Of a stretch of 64,000 bases of DNA, positions 19,400 to 28,182 are shown piece after piece. The notes under the pieces are model-generated. The model made no database searches. It was given only the letters and a program-made list of their open reading frames with translations, and was not told where the DNA came from. Made by a program: the position numbers and the translations under genes. This DNA is from Pseudoxanthomonas sp. X-1 (lineage in GTDB: Bacteria; Pseudomonadota; Gammaproteobacteria; Xanthomonadales; Xanthomonadaceae), in NCBI RefSeq assembly GCF_020042665.1, contig NZ_CP083376.1:1214001-1278000 (forward strand), written 5' to 3'. Each line of letters starts with the position of its first letter. The first letter of the stretch is position 1.

Positions 19400-20437
19400 A
19401 TGAGTCTCGTGAACGCCGCCGCCCTCCCCGAATCCCCTGACGTCGATGCCTGTTATGCCAGTGCGCAGGTCAGCGCCGTGGCCGCGATCCGCGGCGAACT
19501 GCCGGTGGCCCTGGCCCTGCGCCACGCCGGCGCGCGCACGCTGAGCCTGCGCTACGAACTGCATGGCCCGGCCGCCGCGCCGGTGGTGTTCGTGGCCGGC
19601 GGCATCTCCGCGCACCGCCACGTCGCGGCCAGCGCGCAGTTCCCCGAGAACGGCTGGGCCAACGACCTGGTCCGCGCCGGCCGCACGCTGGATCCGGCGC
19701 GCGTGCGCATCCTGTCCTTCGACTTCATCGGCGCCGACGGCCAGCTCGACGCGCCGATCGATCCGGCCGACCAGGCCGATGCCATCGCCGCGCTGCTCGA
19801 TGCGCTGGACATCGCCGCGCTGCGGGCCTTCGTCGGCTATTCCTACGGCGCGCTGGTCGGCCAGCACCTGGCCGCGCGCCATCCGCAGCGCGTCGAGCGC
19901 CTGGTGGCGGTGAGCGGCGCGCATCGCCCGCACCCGTTCGCCTCGGCCTGGCGCGCGCTGCAGCGCCACGCGGTGGCGCTGGGCCAGCTGCAGTGCGCCG
20001 ACCAGCAGGGCCTGTCGCTGGCGCGCCAGTTCGCGATGCTGAGCTACCGCACGCCCGAGGAGTTCGGCGAGCGCTTCGACGCCGCGCCCGAGCTGGTCAA
20101 CGGCCGCGTGCGCGTGGCCGCCGAGGACTACCTGGACGCCGCGGGCGCGACCTACGTCGCGCGCACCCCGGTCACCGCCTTCCTGCGCCTGTCCGAATCC
20201 ATCGACCTGCACCGCATCGATCCGTCGACCATCGCCGTGCCCACCCTGGTGGTGGCCGTCGAGGGCGACCGCCTGGTGCCCTTGGCCGACCTGGTCACCC
20301 TGGTCGAAGGACTCGGCAAGCGCGGCAGCCTGCGCGTGCTGCGCTCGCCCTACGGCCATGACGCCTTCCTGAAAGAAACCGACCGCATCGACGCGATCCT
20401 CGCCACCGCCCTTCGCCCCACCGGAGACACCCCGTGA
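19400..20437 (+). CDS. metX: Homoserine O-acyltransferase of the MetX family (succinyl-type in Xanthomonadaceae)
   Basis: First step of methionine synthesis: transfers an acyl group (succinyl in characterised Xanthomonas MetXS enzymes) to homoserine. The 345-residue alpha/beta hydrolase-fold protein has FVAGGISAHRHVAAS, FDFIGADGQLDAP, and the nucleophile elbow GYSYGALVGQHLAARH with the catalytic Ser. The Asp follows in VEGDRLVPLA and the His in SPYGHDAF. The ATG at 19400 lies 95 bases downstream of the SAM-I riboswitch. Its stop overlaps the metB GTG, so the operon is translationally chained. Confidence 0.9.
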   Translation: MSLVNAAALPESPDVDACYASAQVSAVAAIRGELPVALALRHAGARTLSLRYELHGPAAAPVVFVAGGISAHRHVAASAQFPENGWANDLVRAGRTLDPARVRILSFDFIGADGQLDAPIDPADQADAIAALLDALDIAALRAFVGYSYGALVGQHLAARHPQRVERLVAVSGAHRPHPFASAWRALQRHAVALGQLQCADQQGLSLARQFAMLSYRTPEEFGERFDAAPELVNGRVRVAAEDYLDAAGATYVARTPVTAFLRLSESIDLHRIDPSTIAVPTLVVAVEGDRLVPLADLVTLVEGLGKRGSLRVLRSPYGHDAFLKETDRIDAILATALRPTGDTP

Positions 20438-21651
20438 GCCATTCCTCCCACGACGCCGTTCCCTGTAGCGCGGCCACCGCCGCCGTGCGCGCCGGCATCG
20501 ATCGCGACACCGCCTATGGCGCGGTGACGCCGCCGATCGTGCTGTCGTCCAACTTCTCCTTCGACGGCTTCGGCAACAAGCGCCAGTACGACTACACGCG
20601 CAGCGGCAACCCCACGCGCGACCTGCTGGGCGAGGCCCTGGCCGAACTGGAAGGCGGCGCGGGCGGGGTGATCACCTCCACCGGCATGGGCGCGATCAAC
20701 CTGGTGCTCAACGCGCTGCTGCAGCCGGGCGACAAGCTGGTGGTGCCGCACGATGCCTACGGCGGCAGCTGGCGCCTGTTCAACGCGCTGGCGGCCAAGG
20801 GCCATTTCGAGCTGATCACCGCCGACCTGACCAACCCGGTGTCGCTGGGCGAAGCGCTGGCGGCCTCGCCCAAGCTGGTGCTGATCGAGACCCCGTCCAA
20901 CCCGCTGCTGCGCATCACCGACCTGCGCCTGGTCACCGAGGCCGCGCACAAGGCCGGGGCCAAGGTGGTGGTGGACAACACCTTCCTCTCGCCGGCGCTG
21001 CAGCGGCCGATCGAGTTCGGCGCCGACCTGGTGCTGCACTCGACCACCAAATACGTCAACGGCCACAGCGACGTGGTCGGCGGCGCGGTGATCGCGCGCG
21101 AGGCCGAGCTGCACCAGCAGCTGGTGTGGTGGGCCAATGCGCTGGGGCTGACCGGTTCGCCGTTCGATGCCTTCCTGACCCTGCGCGGCCTGCGCACGCT
21201 GGACGCGCGCCTGCGCGTGCACCAGGAAAATGCCTCGGCCATCGTCGCCGCGCTCGATGGCCACGCGGCCGTGGCCAAGGTCTATTACCCGGGCCTGGCC
21301 TCGCATCCGGGCCATGCGCTGGCCGCGCGCCAGCAGAAGGGCTTCGGCGCGATGATCTCCTTCGAGCTGGACGGGGGCGAGGCGGCGGTGCGTGCCTTCG
21401 TCGACGGCCTGCGCTACTTCACCCTGGCCGAATCGCTGGGCGGCGTGGAAAGCCTGGTCGCGCACCCGGCCACCATGACCCACGCGGCGATGACGCCGGA
21501 AGCGCGCGCCAAGGCCGGCATCTCCGATGGCCTGCTGCGCCTGTCGGTGGGCATCGAGCTGGCCGACGACCTGGTCGCCGACCTGCAGGCCGGCCTGGCC
21601 CGCGCGCAGGCGGTGATCGCGCTGTCCAAGCGGAAAACGGTCGACGCATGA
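20434..21651 (+). CDS. metB: Cystathionine gamma-synthase / O-succinylhomoserine thiol-lyase
   Basis: A PLP enzyme joining activated homoserine with cysteine (or sulfide) in methionine synthesis. The 405-residue product has YTRSGNPTRDLLGEALAELE (binding the cofactor phosphate of the neighbouring subunit), VVDNTFLSPALQRPIEFGAD (the PLP-binding Asp), and the Schiff-base Lys in LHSTTKYVNGHSDVVGG. The C-terminal LAESLGGVESLVAHPATMTH is typical of the MetB/MetC/MetZ family. The exact choice among MetB and MetZ rests on context (MetX-type succinylase upstream). It starts at a GTG overlapping the metX stop. Confidence 0.92.
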   Translation: MSHSSHDAVPCSAATAAVRAGIDRDTAYGAVTPPIVLSSNFSFDGFGNKRQYDYTRSGNPTRDLLGEALAELEGGAGGVITSTGMGAINLVLNALLQPGDKLVVPHDAYGGSWRLFNALAAKGHFELITADLTNPVSLGEALAASPKLVLIETPSNPLLRITDLRLVTEAAHKAGAKVVVDNTFLSPALQRPIEFGADLVLHSTTKYVNGHSDVVGGAVIAREAELHQQLVWWANALGLTGSPFDAFLTLRGLRTLDARLRVHQENASAIVAALDGHAAVAKVYYPGLASHPGHALAARQQKGFGAMISFELDGGEAAVRAFVDGLRYFTLAESLGGVESLVAHPATMTHAAMTPEARAKAGISDGLLRLSVGIELADDLVADLQAGLARAQAVIALSKRKTVDA

Positions 21652-22733
21652 GTGCGGTGGTCCGCCTGGGCACCCATCGCGCGCCGCGCCTGGCGCTGCT
21701 GGGCACCGGCGTGGTCGGCGGCGCGCTGCTGGCGCGCTACCAGCGCCTGCAGGCGCGCGGCGTGGCGCTGCCGGCGTTCGCCTGGATCGCCAACTCGCGC
21801 GGCGTGGTCGAAGGCGAGGGCGATCTGCACGAGGGCCTGGCTCAACTGCGCGCCGCACCGGCCAATGCGCGCATCGTGCCGCCCTGGGCCGAGGCCGATG
21901 CGCTGGACGCCGGCGACATCGTCATCGACGCCACGGCCAGCGATGCCATCGCCCTGCGCCACGCCGAGTGGCTGGGTCGCGGCGTGCACGTGGTGACCGC
22001 CAACAAGCTGGGCCGCGGCGCCGATCTGCTGCGCGCCCAGGCGATCGCCGAGGCCGCGCGCGAGGGCGCGGCGCGCTACGGTGACAGCGCCACGGTCGGC
22101 GCCGGGCTGCCGCTGCTGCGCAGCCTGCGCGCGCTGGTCGCCGGCGGCGATGCGATCGCTTCGGTCGAGGGCGTGCTCTCGGGCTCGCTGGCCTTCCTGT
22201 TCCACACCTTCGACGGCCGCACGCCGTTCTCGGCCTGCGTGCGCCAGGCGCGCGCGGCCGGTTTTACCGAACCGGATCCGCGCATCGATCTTTCCGGCGA
22301 GGACGTGCGCCGCAAGCTGCTGATCCTGGCGCGCGCGGCCGGGCTGTCGCTGCAGGCCGGCGACGTGCGGGTCGAATCGCTGGTGCCGCAGGTGCTGGCC
22401 AGCGCCTCCGCCGCGCAGGTCGATGCGCTGCTGGACACGCTGGATGCGCCGCTGGAGGAACGCCTGCGCGCGGCCCGCGCGCAGGGCGCGCAGCTGCGGT
22501 TCGTCGGGCGCTTCGATGCGCGCGGCGCCAGCGTGTCGCTGCAGGCCCTGCCTTCGGGGCACGCGCTGTGCGGCGGGGCGGGCACCGACAACCGCGTGGC
22601 CATCCACAGCGATCGCTACGCGCAGCAGCCGCTGCTGATCCAGGGTCCGGGCGCAGGCGCCGAAGTCACCGCCGCCGCGCTGCTGGACGATGTGCTGGCC
22701 GCGCTGCCGGCGCGCGCGGCGCTGGCGGCCTGA
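21648..22733 (+). CDS. hom: Homoserine dehydrogenase, ACT-less
   Basis: Reduces aspartate semialdehyde to homoserine, the substrate of the metX product. The 361-residue protein has an N-terminal NAD(P)-binding Rossmann motif LALLGTGVVGGALL. It continues with GRGVHVVTANKLGRG, the signature YGDSATVGAGLPLLRSLRAL and EGVLSGSLAFLFHTF, then GFTEPDPRIDLSGEDVRRKL. It matches the catalytic region of ThrA/MetL but has no aspartate-kinase part and no C-terminal ACT domain, so feedback by threonine is unlikely through that route. The ATG overlaps the metB stop (ATGA). Confidence 0.92.
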   Translation: MSAVVRLGTHRAPRLALLGTGVVGGALLARYQRLQARGVALPAFAWIANSRGVVEGEGDLHEGLAQLRAAPANARIVPPWAEADALDAGDIVIDATASDAIALRHAEWLGRGVHVVTANKLGRGADLLRAQAIAEAAREGAARYGDSATVGAGLPLLRSLRALVAGGDAIASVEGVLSGSLAFLFHTFDGRTPFSACVRQARAAGFTEPDPRIDLSGEDVRRKLLILARAAGLSLQAGDVRVESLVPQVLASASAAQVDALLDTLDAPLEERLRAARAQGAQLRFVGRFDARGASVSLQALPSGHALCGGAGTDNRVAIHSDRYAQQPLLIQGPGAGAEVTAAALLDDVLAALPARAALAA

Positions 22734-22889
22734 GGCCGCGCTGCTGGTCGTCCATGTCTGCGCGGTGTCCGGCGGCTTGCCGGGCACGCGCTCGTGGCAC
22801 CGGAGCAGGAGACGCTGCGCGGCGACCGCTGATCCGTGTTCGACTTCAGCCAGCGTCCCGAGTGCGATCGCGGGTGTGACGCTGGCGCG

Positions 22890-23114
22890 TCAGTCGCGCG
22901 GCAGCAGGCCCTGGGCGTTGCGCGCCGGCGGCGCCAGGCGGCTGAGCTGCAGTTGCTGCAGCACCCGCGGTTCGTGCTCGGCACTCCAGCCGCCTGCGCT
23001 GCTTTCGAAGCAAGTGGTGCACACCACGATCCCGTAGCGTTCGATCACGCAACCCGCGTCAGAATCTGGCGCGAAATACAGTTTTGTGTCGCAGCAGAAG
23101 CAGTTTGCGGTCAT
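22890..23114 (-). CDS. Small zinc-ribbon protein, unknown function
   Basis: A 74-residue protein starting MTANCFCCDTKLYFAPDSDA. It has two cysteine pairs, CFCC near the N-terminus and CTTC about 30 residues later (GIVVCTTCFES), the layout of a rubredoxin-like zinc ribbon. The remainder is a short helical tail. No function is recognised. The ATG at 23114 is chosen as the one nearest the first ribbon; an in-frame ATG at 23135 would add seven residues. Neither has a convincing ribosome-binding site. It is convergent with hom, and the 156 bases between hom and its stop show no other gene. Confidence 0.6.
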   Translation of the reverse strand: MTANCFCCDTKLYFAPDSDAGCVIERYGIVVCTTCFESSAGGWSAEHEPRVLQQLQLSRLAPPARNAQGLLPRD

Positions 23115-23272
23115 GAGGTCGTGTCGCACGGCCATTCCCCTGGCACTAGTCCGGATGTACGGGAGGGGATGGCGCATGGGACGTGCCAAGTGCGTAGCCG
23201 AAACTGTGACTTCGATCAGTCTTTGCGTTGCGATGCGGGAAAGTGCGACGCACCGCGCATTCCTGGCCCCTG

Positions 23273-24274
23273 TCAGCGCGGCGCCAGGGCCTTGAGCAGC
23301 GCCGCATTGAACCGCGCCGGATCCTGCACCTGCGGCGAGTGCCCCAGGTCGTCGAACTCGACCAGCGTCGCGCCCGGGATCGCCGCGGCCGCGCGCTTGC
23401 CCAGCACCGGGTAGTCGCCCAGCGTGGCGCGGATCTGCGGCGGCGCCTTGCCCTTGCCGATCGCGGTGCGGTCCTTGAGGCCGATGAACAACGTGGTCGG
23501 CACCGCGATCCTGGGCAGTTCGTAGACCACCGGCTGGTTGTAGACCATGTCGTAGGTCAGCGCCTGGTCCCAGGCGTTGATGTCCTTGCCGGCGCCGGCG
23601 TACAGGCCGGCCTGCATGCGCGCCCAGCGCTCGAAGGCCGGCTTCCAGGTGCCGGCGTAGTACACGTCGAGCTGGTACTGCTTGATGCTCTCGAAACTGG
23701 TCTTCAGCTCGCCGGCATACCACTGGTCCACGCTCTGGTAGGGCACGCCGACGGCCTTCCAGTCCTCCAGCCCGATCGGATCGACCAGCGCTAGGTGGCT
23801 GACCTCGCCCGGGAACATTAGCGCGTAGCGGATCGCCAGCATGCCGCCCATCGAGTGGCCGACGATCACCGCCTTGTCGATGCCCAGGCGGGCCAGCAGC
23901 GCATGCGTGTTGTCGGCCAGCCCGGCCAGCGAGAACTGGTAATGGCGCGGCTTGGACGACTTGCAGAAGCCCACCTGGTCCGGCGCGATCACGCGATAGC
24001 CGGCCTGGGCGAGGGCCACGATCGTGTCCTCCCAGGTGGCGGCGCAGAAGTTCTTGCCATGCAGCAGCACCGCGGTCTGGCCGTTGGCCTGGCCGGTCGG
24101 CGCCACGTCCATGTAGGCCATTTCCAGGTCCTGCCGCTGCGCGGTGAAGGCATAGGTCCGGACCGGATGCGGATAGTCGAAGCCTTCCAGGCGCGGCCCG
24201 TAGGCCGGCTGCTGCTGGGCGAGGGCGGGCGCCGCCAGGGCGGCCAGGCACAGGGCCAGGAACGAACGCGGCAT
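23273..24274 (-). CDS. Exported alpha/beta hydrolase
   Basis: A 333-residue hydrolase with a signal peptide (about residues 1-19, MPRSFLALCLAALAAPALAQ). Catalytic features are the oxyanion loop LLHGKNFCAATWEDTIVALA, the nucleophile elbow VGHSMGGMLAIRYALMFP, an Asp region in LFIGLKDRTAIGKGK, and the late His in FDDLGHSPQVQDP. It belongs to the broad haloalkane-dehalogenase/esterase-like group, and no substrate can be assigned. The ATG at 24274 has a GGAG ribosome-binding site 7-8 bases upstream. It is probably periplasmic. Confidence 0.88.
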   Translation of the reverse strand: MPRSFLALCLAALAAPALAQQQPAYGPRLEGFDYPHPVRTYAFTAQRQDLEMAYMDVAPTGQANGQTAVLLHGKNFCAATWEDTIVALAQAGYRVIAPDQVGFCKSSKPRHYQFSLAGLADNTHALLARLGIDKAVIVGHSMGGMLAIRYALMFPGEVSHLALVDPIGLEDWKAVGVPYQSVDQWYAGELKTSFESIKQYQLDVYYAGTWKPAFERWARMQAGLYAGAGKDINAWDQALTYDMVYNQPVVYELPRIAVPTTLFIGLKDRTAIGKGKAPPQIRATLGDYPVLGKRAAAAIPGATLVEFDDLGHSPQVQDPARFNAALLKALAPR

Positions 24275-24442
24275 GCGCGACTCCAGTGGAGGGACGAGAG
24301 GCGCAGCGTAGGCAGGACCGGGCGAGGCCGCAGTGAGGACCTCGCGCAGGCGTGCCGGCGTGTCCCAGCCCGCGGGACGCACTGGATGACAGGCGCGAGC
24401 GCCAGCAGGGAACGTATCAGCGACGGCGCGCCGCCGCGCCGC

Positions 24443-25825
24443 TCAACACTCGATGACGTTCACCGCCAGGCCGCCGCGGCTGGTTTCCTTGTACTTGTCG
24501 CGCATGTCGCGGCCGGTGTCGCGCATGGTCCGGATCACCTTGTCCAGGCTCACCTTGTGCTTGCCGTCGCCGCGCATGGCCATGCGGCTGGCGTTGATCG
24601 CCTTGACCGCGCCCATGGCATTGCGCTCGATGCAGGGGATCTGCACCAGGCCGCCGATCGGATCGCAGGTCAGGCCCAGGTTGTGTTCCATGCCGATCTC
24701 GGCGGCGTTCTCGATCTGGCTGGTGTTGCCGCCCAGCGCCGCGGTCAGGCCGGCGGCGGCCATCGAGCAGGCCACGCCCACCTCGCCCTGGCAGCCCACC
24801 TCGGCGCCGGAGATCGAGGCGTTCTCCTTGTACAGGATGCCCACCGCCGCGGCGGTCAGCAGGAAGTCGAACACGCGCGCCTCGTCGGCCCCGGCGCAGA
24901 AGCGGTCGAAGTAGTGCAGCACCGCCGGGATGATGCCGGCCGCGCCGTTGGTGGGCGCGGTGACCACGCGCCCGCCGGCGGCGTTCTCCTCGTTGACCGC
25001 CAGGGCGTACAGGTTGACCCAGTCCAGCGTGGTCAGCGGGTCGCGCATGGCCGCCTCGGGCTTGGACGACAGCTCGCGGTACAGCGCCGGCGCGCGCCGG
25101 CCCACGTGCAGGCCGCCGGGCAGGGTGCCTTCCTGGCGGATGCCGCGCGCCACGCAGGACTGCATGGCGCTCCAGAGCTCGCGCAGGCCCTCGCGGATCT
25201 GCTCCGGGCTGCGCCAGACCTGCTCGTTCTCGAACATCAGCTGGGCGATGGACAGGCCGGTCTGGCTGCTGCGGGCGATGAGTTCATCGCCGCTGGAGAA
25301 CGGATGCGGCAGGGCGGTCTCGTCGGCGACGATGCGATCCTCGGCCGCCTCGTCGGCATTGACCACGAAGCCGCCGCCGACCGAGTAGTAGTCGCGCGTG
25401 GCGATCACGTTGTCGGCGGCGTCGAAGGCGGAAAAGCGCATGCCGTTGGTGTGGAACGGCAGCTTCTGGCGCTTGTTCATCACCAGGTCGCGCTTCTCGT
25501 CGAAGTCGATGGCGTGCTGGCCCATCAGCCGGATCCGCTTCTCGCCACGGATGCGCGCCAGGGTGTCCGGGATGATGTCCGGGTCGATCAGGTTGGGCCG
25601 GTGGCCTTCCAGGCCCAGCAGCACGGCCTTGTCGGTGCCGTGGCCGCGCCCGGTCAGCGCCAGCGAGCCGAACACCTCGGCGCGCAGCCGCGCGGTGCGC
25701 GCCAGCTGGCCCGGATCGAACAGCCAGCGGTGCACGAAGCGCTCGGCCGCGCGCATCGGCCCGACGGTGTGGGAGGAACTCGGCCCGATGCCGATCTTGA
25801 ACAGGTCGAAGGTGCTGACGGCCAC
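24443..25825 (-). CDS. sdaA: L-serine ammonia-lyase, iron-sulfur type, single chain
   Basis: Deaminates L-serine to pyruvate and ammonia with a [4Fe-4S] cluster. The 460-residue product fuses the beta and alpha regions as in E. coli SdaA. It starts (GTG, with GGAG upstream) [20 protein letters not shown]. It carries [20 protein letters not shown] and [20 protein letters not shown], which hold the cluster cysteines, and a C-terminal VNVIEC. It follows the GntR gene by 35 bases on the same strand, implying local control. The reaction releases 2-aminoacrylate, a substrate class of the RidA encoded at 6964. Confidence 0.95.
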   Translation of the reverse strand: MAVSTFDLFKIGIGPSSSHTVGPMRAAERFVHRWLFDPGQLARTARLRAEVFGSLALTGRGHGTDKAVLLGLEGHRPNLIDPDIIPDTLARIRGEKRIRLMGQHAIDFDEKRDLVMNKRQKLPFHTNGMRFSAFDAADNVIATRDYYSVGGGFVVNADEAAEDRIVADETALPHPFSSGDELIARSSQTGLSIAQLMFENEQVWRSPEQIREGLRELWSAMQSCVARGIRQEGTLPGGLHVGRRAPALYRELSSKPEAAMRDPLTTLDWVNLYALAVNEENAAGGRVVTAPTNGAAGIIPAVLHYFDRFCAGADEARVFDFLLTAAAVGILYKENASISGAEVGCQGEVGVACSMAAAGLTAALGGNTSQIENAAEIGMEHNLGLTCDPIGGLVQIPCIERNAMGAVKAINASRMAMRGDGKHKVSLDKVIRTMRDTGRDMRDKYKETSRGGLAVNVIEC

Positions 25826-25860
25826 GATGGACTCCAGGGAACAGCGGTGTTGATGGGGTT

Positions 25861-26586
25861 TCAGCGCGGCGCGCGCGCCTGCGGCGCGGGCGCTTCGGGC
25901 TGCAGGTGGCGGGCCAGCGCCGCGCGCACGCTGGCGTGGGTGCGGGCCATGTGTTCGTCGTGCAGGCGGCAGGCCTTGATCACGTTGCGCGCCAGCGCCG
26001 CATCGGCGATGGCCATGTGTTCGTCCAGCGAGAAGCGCTTGTCGCGCGCGCGCGGCAGCGCGGCGTAGCGGTAGCGCTCGGCCTGGTGGTAGAACATGTC
26101 CTGCAGGCGCAGCAGCCAGGGCGAGCGGCAGGCGCCGAGCAGGGCGCGATGGAAGGCGAAGTTGCGCGCCTCCAGTTCGTCCAGCACGTCGCCCGGCGGC
26201 TGGGTGGTGCTGCCGGAGAGGTCGCGCTCGATCGCCGCCAGCGCGTCCAGCGCCTGGACCACCTGCGCCTCCCACGCCGCATCGCCGTGGACGATGGAAT
26301 CGTTCATCGCCTCGTCGACCACCAGCACGCGCACCTTGGCGATGTCGTCCAGTTCCTGCAGCGACAGCGGCGCCACCCAGAACCCGCGCTGGTCGGCGCT
26401 GACCACCAGCTGCTCGCCGCACAGGCGCGCCAGCGCCTCGCGCAGCGGCGCCAGGCCGATGCCGTAGCGCTGCTGCAGCTCGGCCAGCTTGAGCTTGGCG
26501 GCGGCCTTGAGCCGGCCGCGCACGATGTCGTGCCGCAGCTGCTGGTGGATGCGGCTAGCCAGGGTGCCGGTGACGACGGCGTCCAT
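25861..26586 (-). CDS. GntR-family (FCD type) transcriptional regulator
   Basis: A 241-residue regulator with an N-terminal winged helix-turn-helix ([20 protein letters not shown], then [20 protein letters not shown], the P-x-R-E-A-L motif of the family). The C-terminal all-helical FCD ligand domain has [20 protein letters not shown] and the late His in [11 protein letters not shown]. The ATG at 26586 is chosen because upstream codons run through the operator-like DNA. It is immediately upstream of sdaA and is the likely regulator of that gene and itself; the effector is unknown. Confidence 0.9.
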   Translation of the reverse strand: MDAVVTGTLASRIHQQLRHDIVRGRLKAAAKLKLAELQQRYGIGLAPLREALARLCGEQLVVSADQRGFWVAPLSLQELDDIAKVRVLVVDEAMNDSIVHGDAAWEAQVVQALDALAAIERDLSGSTTQPPGDVLDELEARNFAFHRALLGACRSPWLLRLQDMFYHQAERYRYAALPRARDKRFSLDEHMAIADAALARNVIKACRLHDEHMARTHASVRAALARHLQPEAPAPQARAPR

Positions 26587-26589
26587 AAA

Positions 26590-26658
26590 ATCGAAATTAT
26601 TCGGCGTAATACGGGATTGGCTCCATTGTAGGCCCGTGTGCCGCCCATGAATTTCGAT
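26590..26658 (-). promoter_or_regulatory. Candidate operator pair upstream of the GntR gene
   Basis: ATCGAAATT (26590-26598) and its exact reverse complement AATTTCGAT (26650-26658) lie 60 bases apart centre to centre. Each is followed on the plus strand by ATTCGGC. The first copy abuts the GntR start codon. Both stand out as AT-rich in a GC-rich setting, as expected for operator half-sites of an autoregulated GntR protein. Confidence 0.45.
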
Positions 26659-26763
26659 ATTCGGCACGGGGCTGAGGCCTCGCGGCAGCGCGGTCAGGGA
26701 TCGCACTCGACGCGCCGCTGCGACGCGGGTTAACTCTGCGGCTCGCCCACCTGCCGCGCCCGC

Positions 26764-26994
26764 ATGACCGACCTGCTGCTCTACCAGCGTGACGACTGCC
26801 ATCTGTGCGATGCGGCCCTGGCCGTGCTGGCGGCGGCGCGCGTCCCGGAGCCGGTGAGCGTGTTCATCGACGACGATGCCGCGCTGGAGGCGCGCTACGG
26901 GCTGCGCGTGCCGGTGCTGCGCGACGCGCGCACGCAGGCCGAACTGGACTGGCCCTTCACCATCGAAGCGGTGCGCGCCTTCCTGGCGCGCTGA
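26764..26994 (+). CDS. Glutaredoxin-family protein (YruB/NrdH-like small thioredoxin fold)
   Basis: A 76-residue thioredoxin-fold protein starting MTDLLLYQRDDCHLCDAALA with the redox pair C-x-x-C (CHLC, residues 12-15). The conserved cis-Pro loop is RVPVLRD (VPV). It belongs to the group often called glutaredoxin family protein / DUF836. It probably carries out dithiol exchange in the cytoplasm. It is a single gene, divergent from the GntR-sdaA unit and convergent with the DUF4440 gene. Confidence 0.85.
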   Translation: MTDLLLYQRDDCHLCDAALAVLAAARVPEPVSVFIDDDAALEARYGLRVPVLRDARTQAELDWPFTIEAVRAFLAR

Positions 26995-27007
26995 GGGCCC
27001 GGCAGGC

Positions 27008-27448
27008 TCAGTGCGCTGGCGGCGGCGTGTTCGCCTTGATCGGCGTGTACTGCGCGGACACCAGCACCCAGCCCTGCGGCGTGCGTTTGGCGGTCGCGCC
27101 CAGGCGCAGCGCCATGGCGCGTTCGCCGACCACGTAGCGCAGCTGCGCCGACAGCACCGCGGTGTCGCCGTGGGCGCGCACGATCACCTCGTCCATCGTC
27201 GTCGGTGGCGCGGCGACCTTCTTGTCCGGCGCGTAGAACGAGAGCACGGCGTCGTGCTCGTCCACCTGGCCCAGCGGGCTGATCTCGACGAACGAGGCAT
27301 CCAGCACCTGGCGCAGCCGCTCCAGGTCGAAGTCGTGCTCGGCCTGCTGGTATTGGCGCAGGGCGTCTTCCGGCGTGGCCGGCTGCGCAGCGACCGCGGG
27401 CAGCGACAGCGCGGTGGACAACAGGATCGCGATCAGGGGCGCACGCAT
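27008..27448 (-). CDS. Exported SnoaL/DUF4440-like protein
   Basis: A 146-residue protein with a signal peptide (about residues 1-21, APLIAILLSTALSLPAVAAQ). The NTF2-like domain has EDALRQYQQAEHDFDLERLR and LDASFVEISPLGQV, the standard DUF4440 opening. It ends TPQGWVLVSAQYTPI. Such domains form cone-shaped pockets and include enzymes and binding proteins; no catalytic set can be recognised here. The ATG at 27448 starts the signal peptide; an earlier ATG at 27496 adds unsupported residues. Likely periplasmic. Confidence 0.78.
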   Translation of the reverse strand: MRAPLIAILLSTALSLPAVAAQPATPEDALRQYQQAEHDFDLERLRQVLDASFVEISPLGQVDEHDAVLSFYAPDKKVAAPPTTMDEVIVRAHGDTAVLSAQLRYVVGERAMALRLGATAKRTPQGWVLVSAQYTPIKANTPPPAH

Positions 27449-27611
27449 GCTCGAAGGCCTGGCAGGGGAAGTGCCGGCACGATGCGCCGCACCCACTCAC
27501 CCGCGCATGGCCGGGAAGTCACGCGCACCTCCGGCACAGCGCTTCCCCGCTTTGGGGAGCCGCCCTTGTGGCCTTTTGGGCCCATGGCGGCTCCCACCAA
27601 TCTTTCCTCGC

Positions 27612-28181
27612 TCAGCTGCCGGGCTTGAGCACGACCTTGGTGCTGATGGCCACCGCGTCGGGGATGGTCTTGGTGTCCTTCCAGTCGCCGCCGCCGACGC
27701 CGAAGTCCAGGCGCTTGACCGTGGCCTTGCCGGCCAGCGTGGGCTGCGCACCCGGCGTCCACACGAAGGTCAGCGTCACCGGTTTGGAGACCCCGCGCAG
27801 GGTCAGCACGCCGTCGGTGCTGTAGCGATCGCCGCCCAGCGACTTGAAGCCCTTGGCCTTGTAGGTGGCCTGGGCGAACTTGGCGACGTCGAAGAAGTCC
27901 GCACTGGCCAGGGTCGAGTCGCGGTCGCCGTTGCCGCTGCTGGTGCCGGCCAGGCCGATGGTGACGTCGATCGTGCCCAGCTCCGGGTGGGCCGGATCGA
28001 AGTTGACCTTGGTGTCGAACTTGCCGAACTTGCCGGTGAAGGTCTCCCCGTCATAGCTGCTGGCGAACACCAGCGTCGAACCGGGCGCCTGCACGTAGGT
28101 GGCGGCGCGGGCCGGGGCGGCGACGAAGGCGGCCACCAGGGCGGCGGCGGTCAGGGCGGGGCTCAAGAAATTGCGGGACAT
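27612..28181 (-). CDS. YceI-family periplasmic protein
   Basis: A 189-residue protein with a signal peptide (residues about 1-27, ending AAPARA) and a YceI lipocalin-like barrel. The barrel includes GSTLVFASSYDGETFTGKFG, DVTIGLAGTSSG and GVLTLRGVSKPVTLTFVW, the conserved L-T-x-x-G-x-x-x-P strand pair. The family binds polyisoprenoid (quinone-like) lipids. The ATG at 28181 is preferred over 28190 because a GAAGGA site lies 8 bases upstream of it. It starts one base beyond the cytochrome b561 stop, the third gene of a yceI-b561-yceI operon. Confidence 0.88.
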   Translation of the reverse strand: MSRNFLSPALTAAALVAAFVAAPARAATYVQAPGSTLVFASSYDGETFTGKFGKFDTKVNFDPAHPELGTIDVTIGLAGTSSGNGDRDSTLASADFFDVAKFAQATYKAKGFKSLGGDRYSTDGVLTLRGVSKPVTLTFVWTPGAQPTLAGKATVKRLDFGVGGGDWKDTKTIPDAVAISTKVVLKPGS

Positions 28182-28182
28182 G

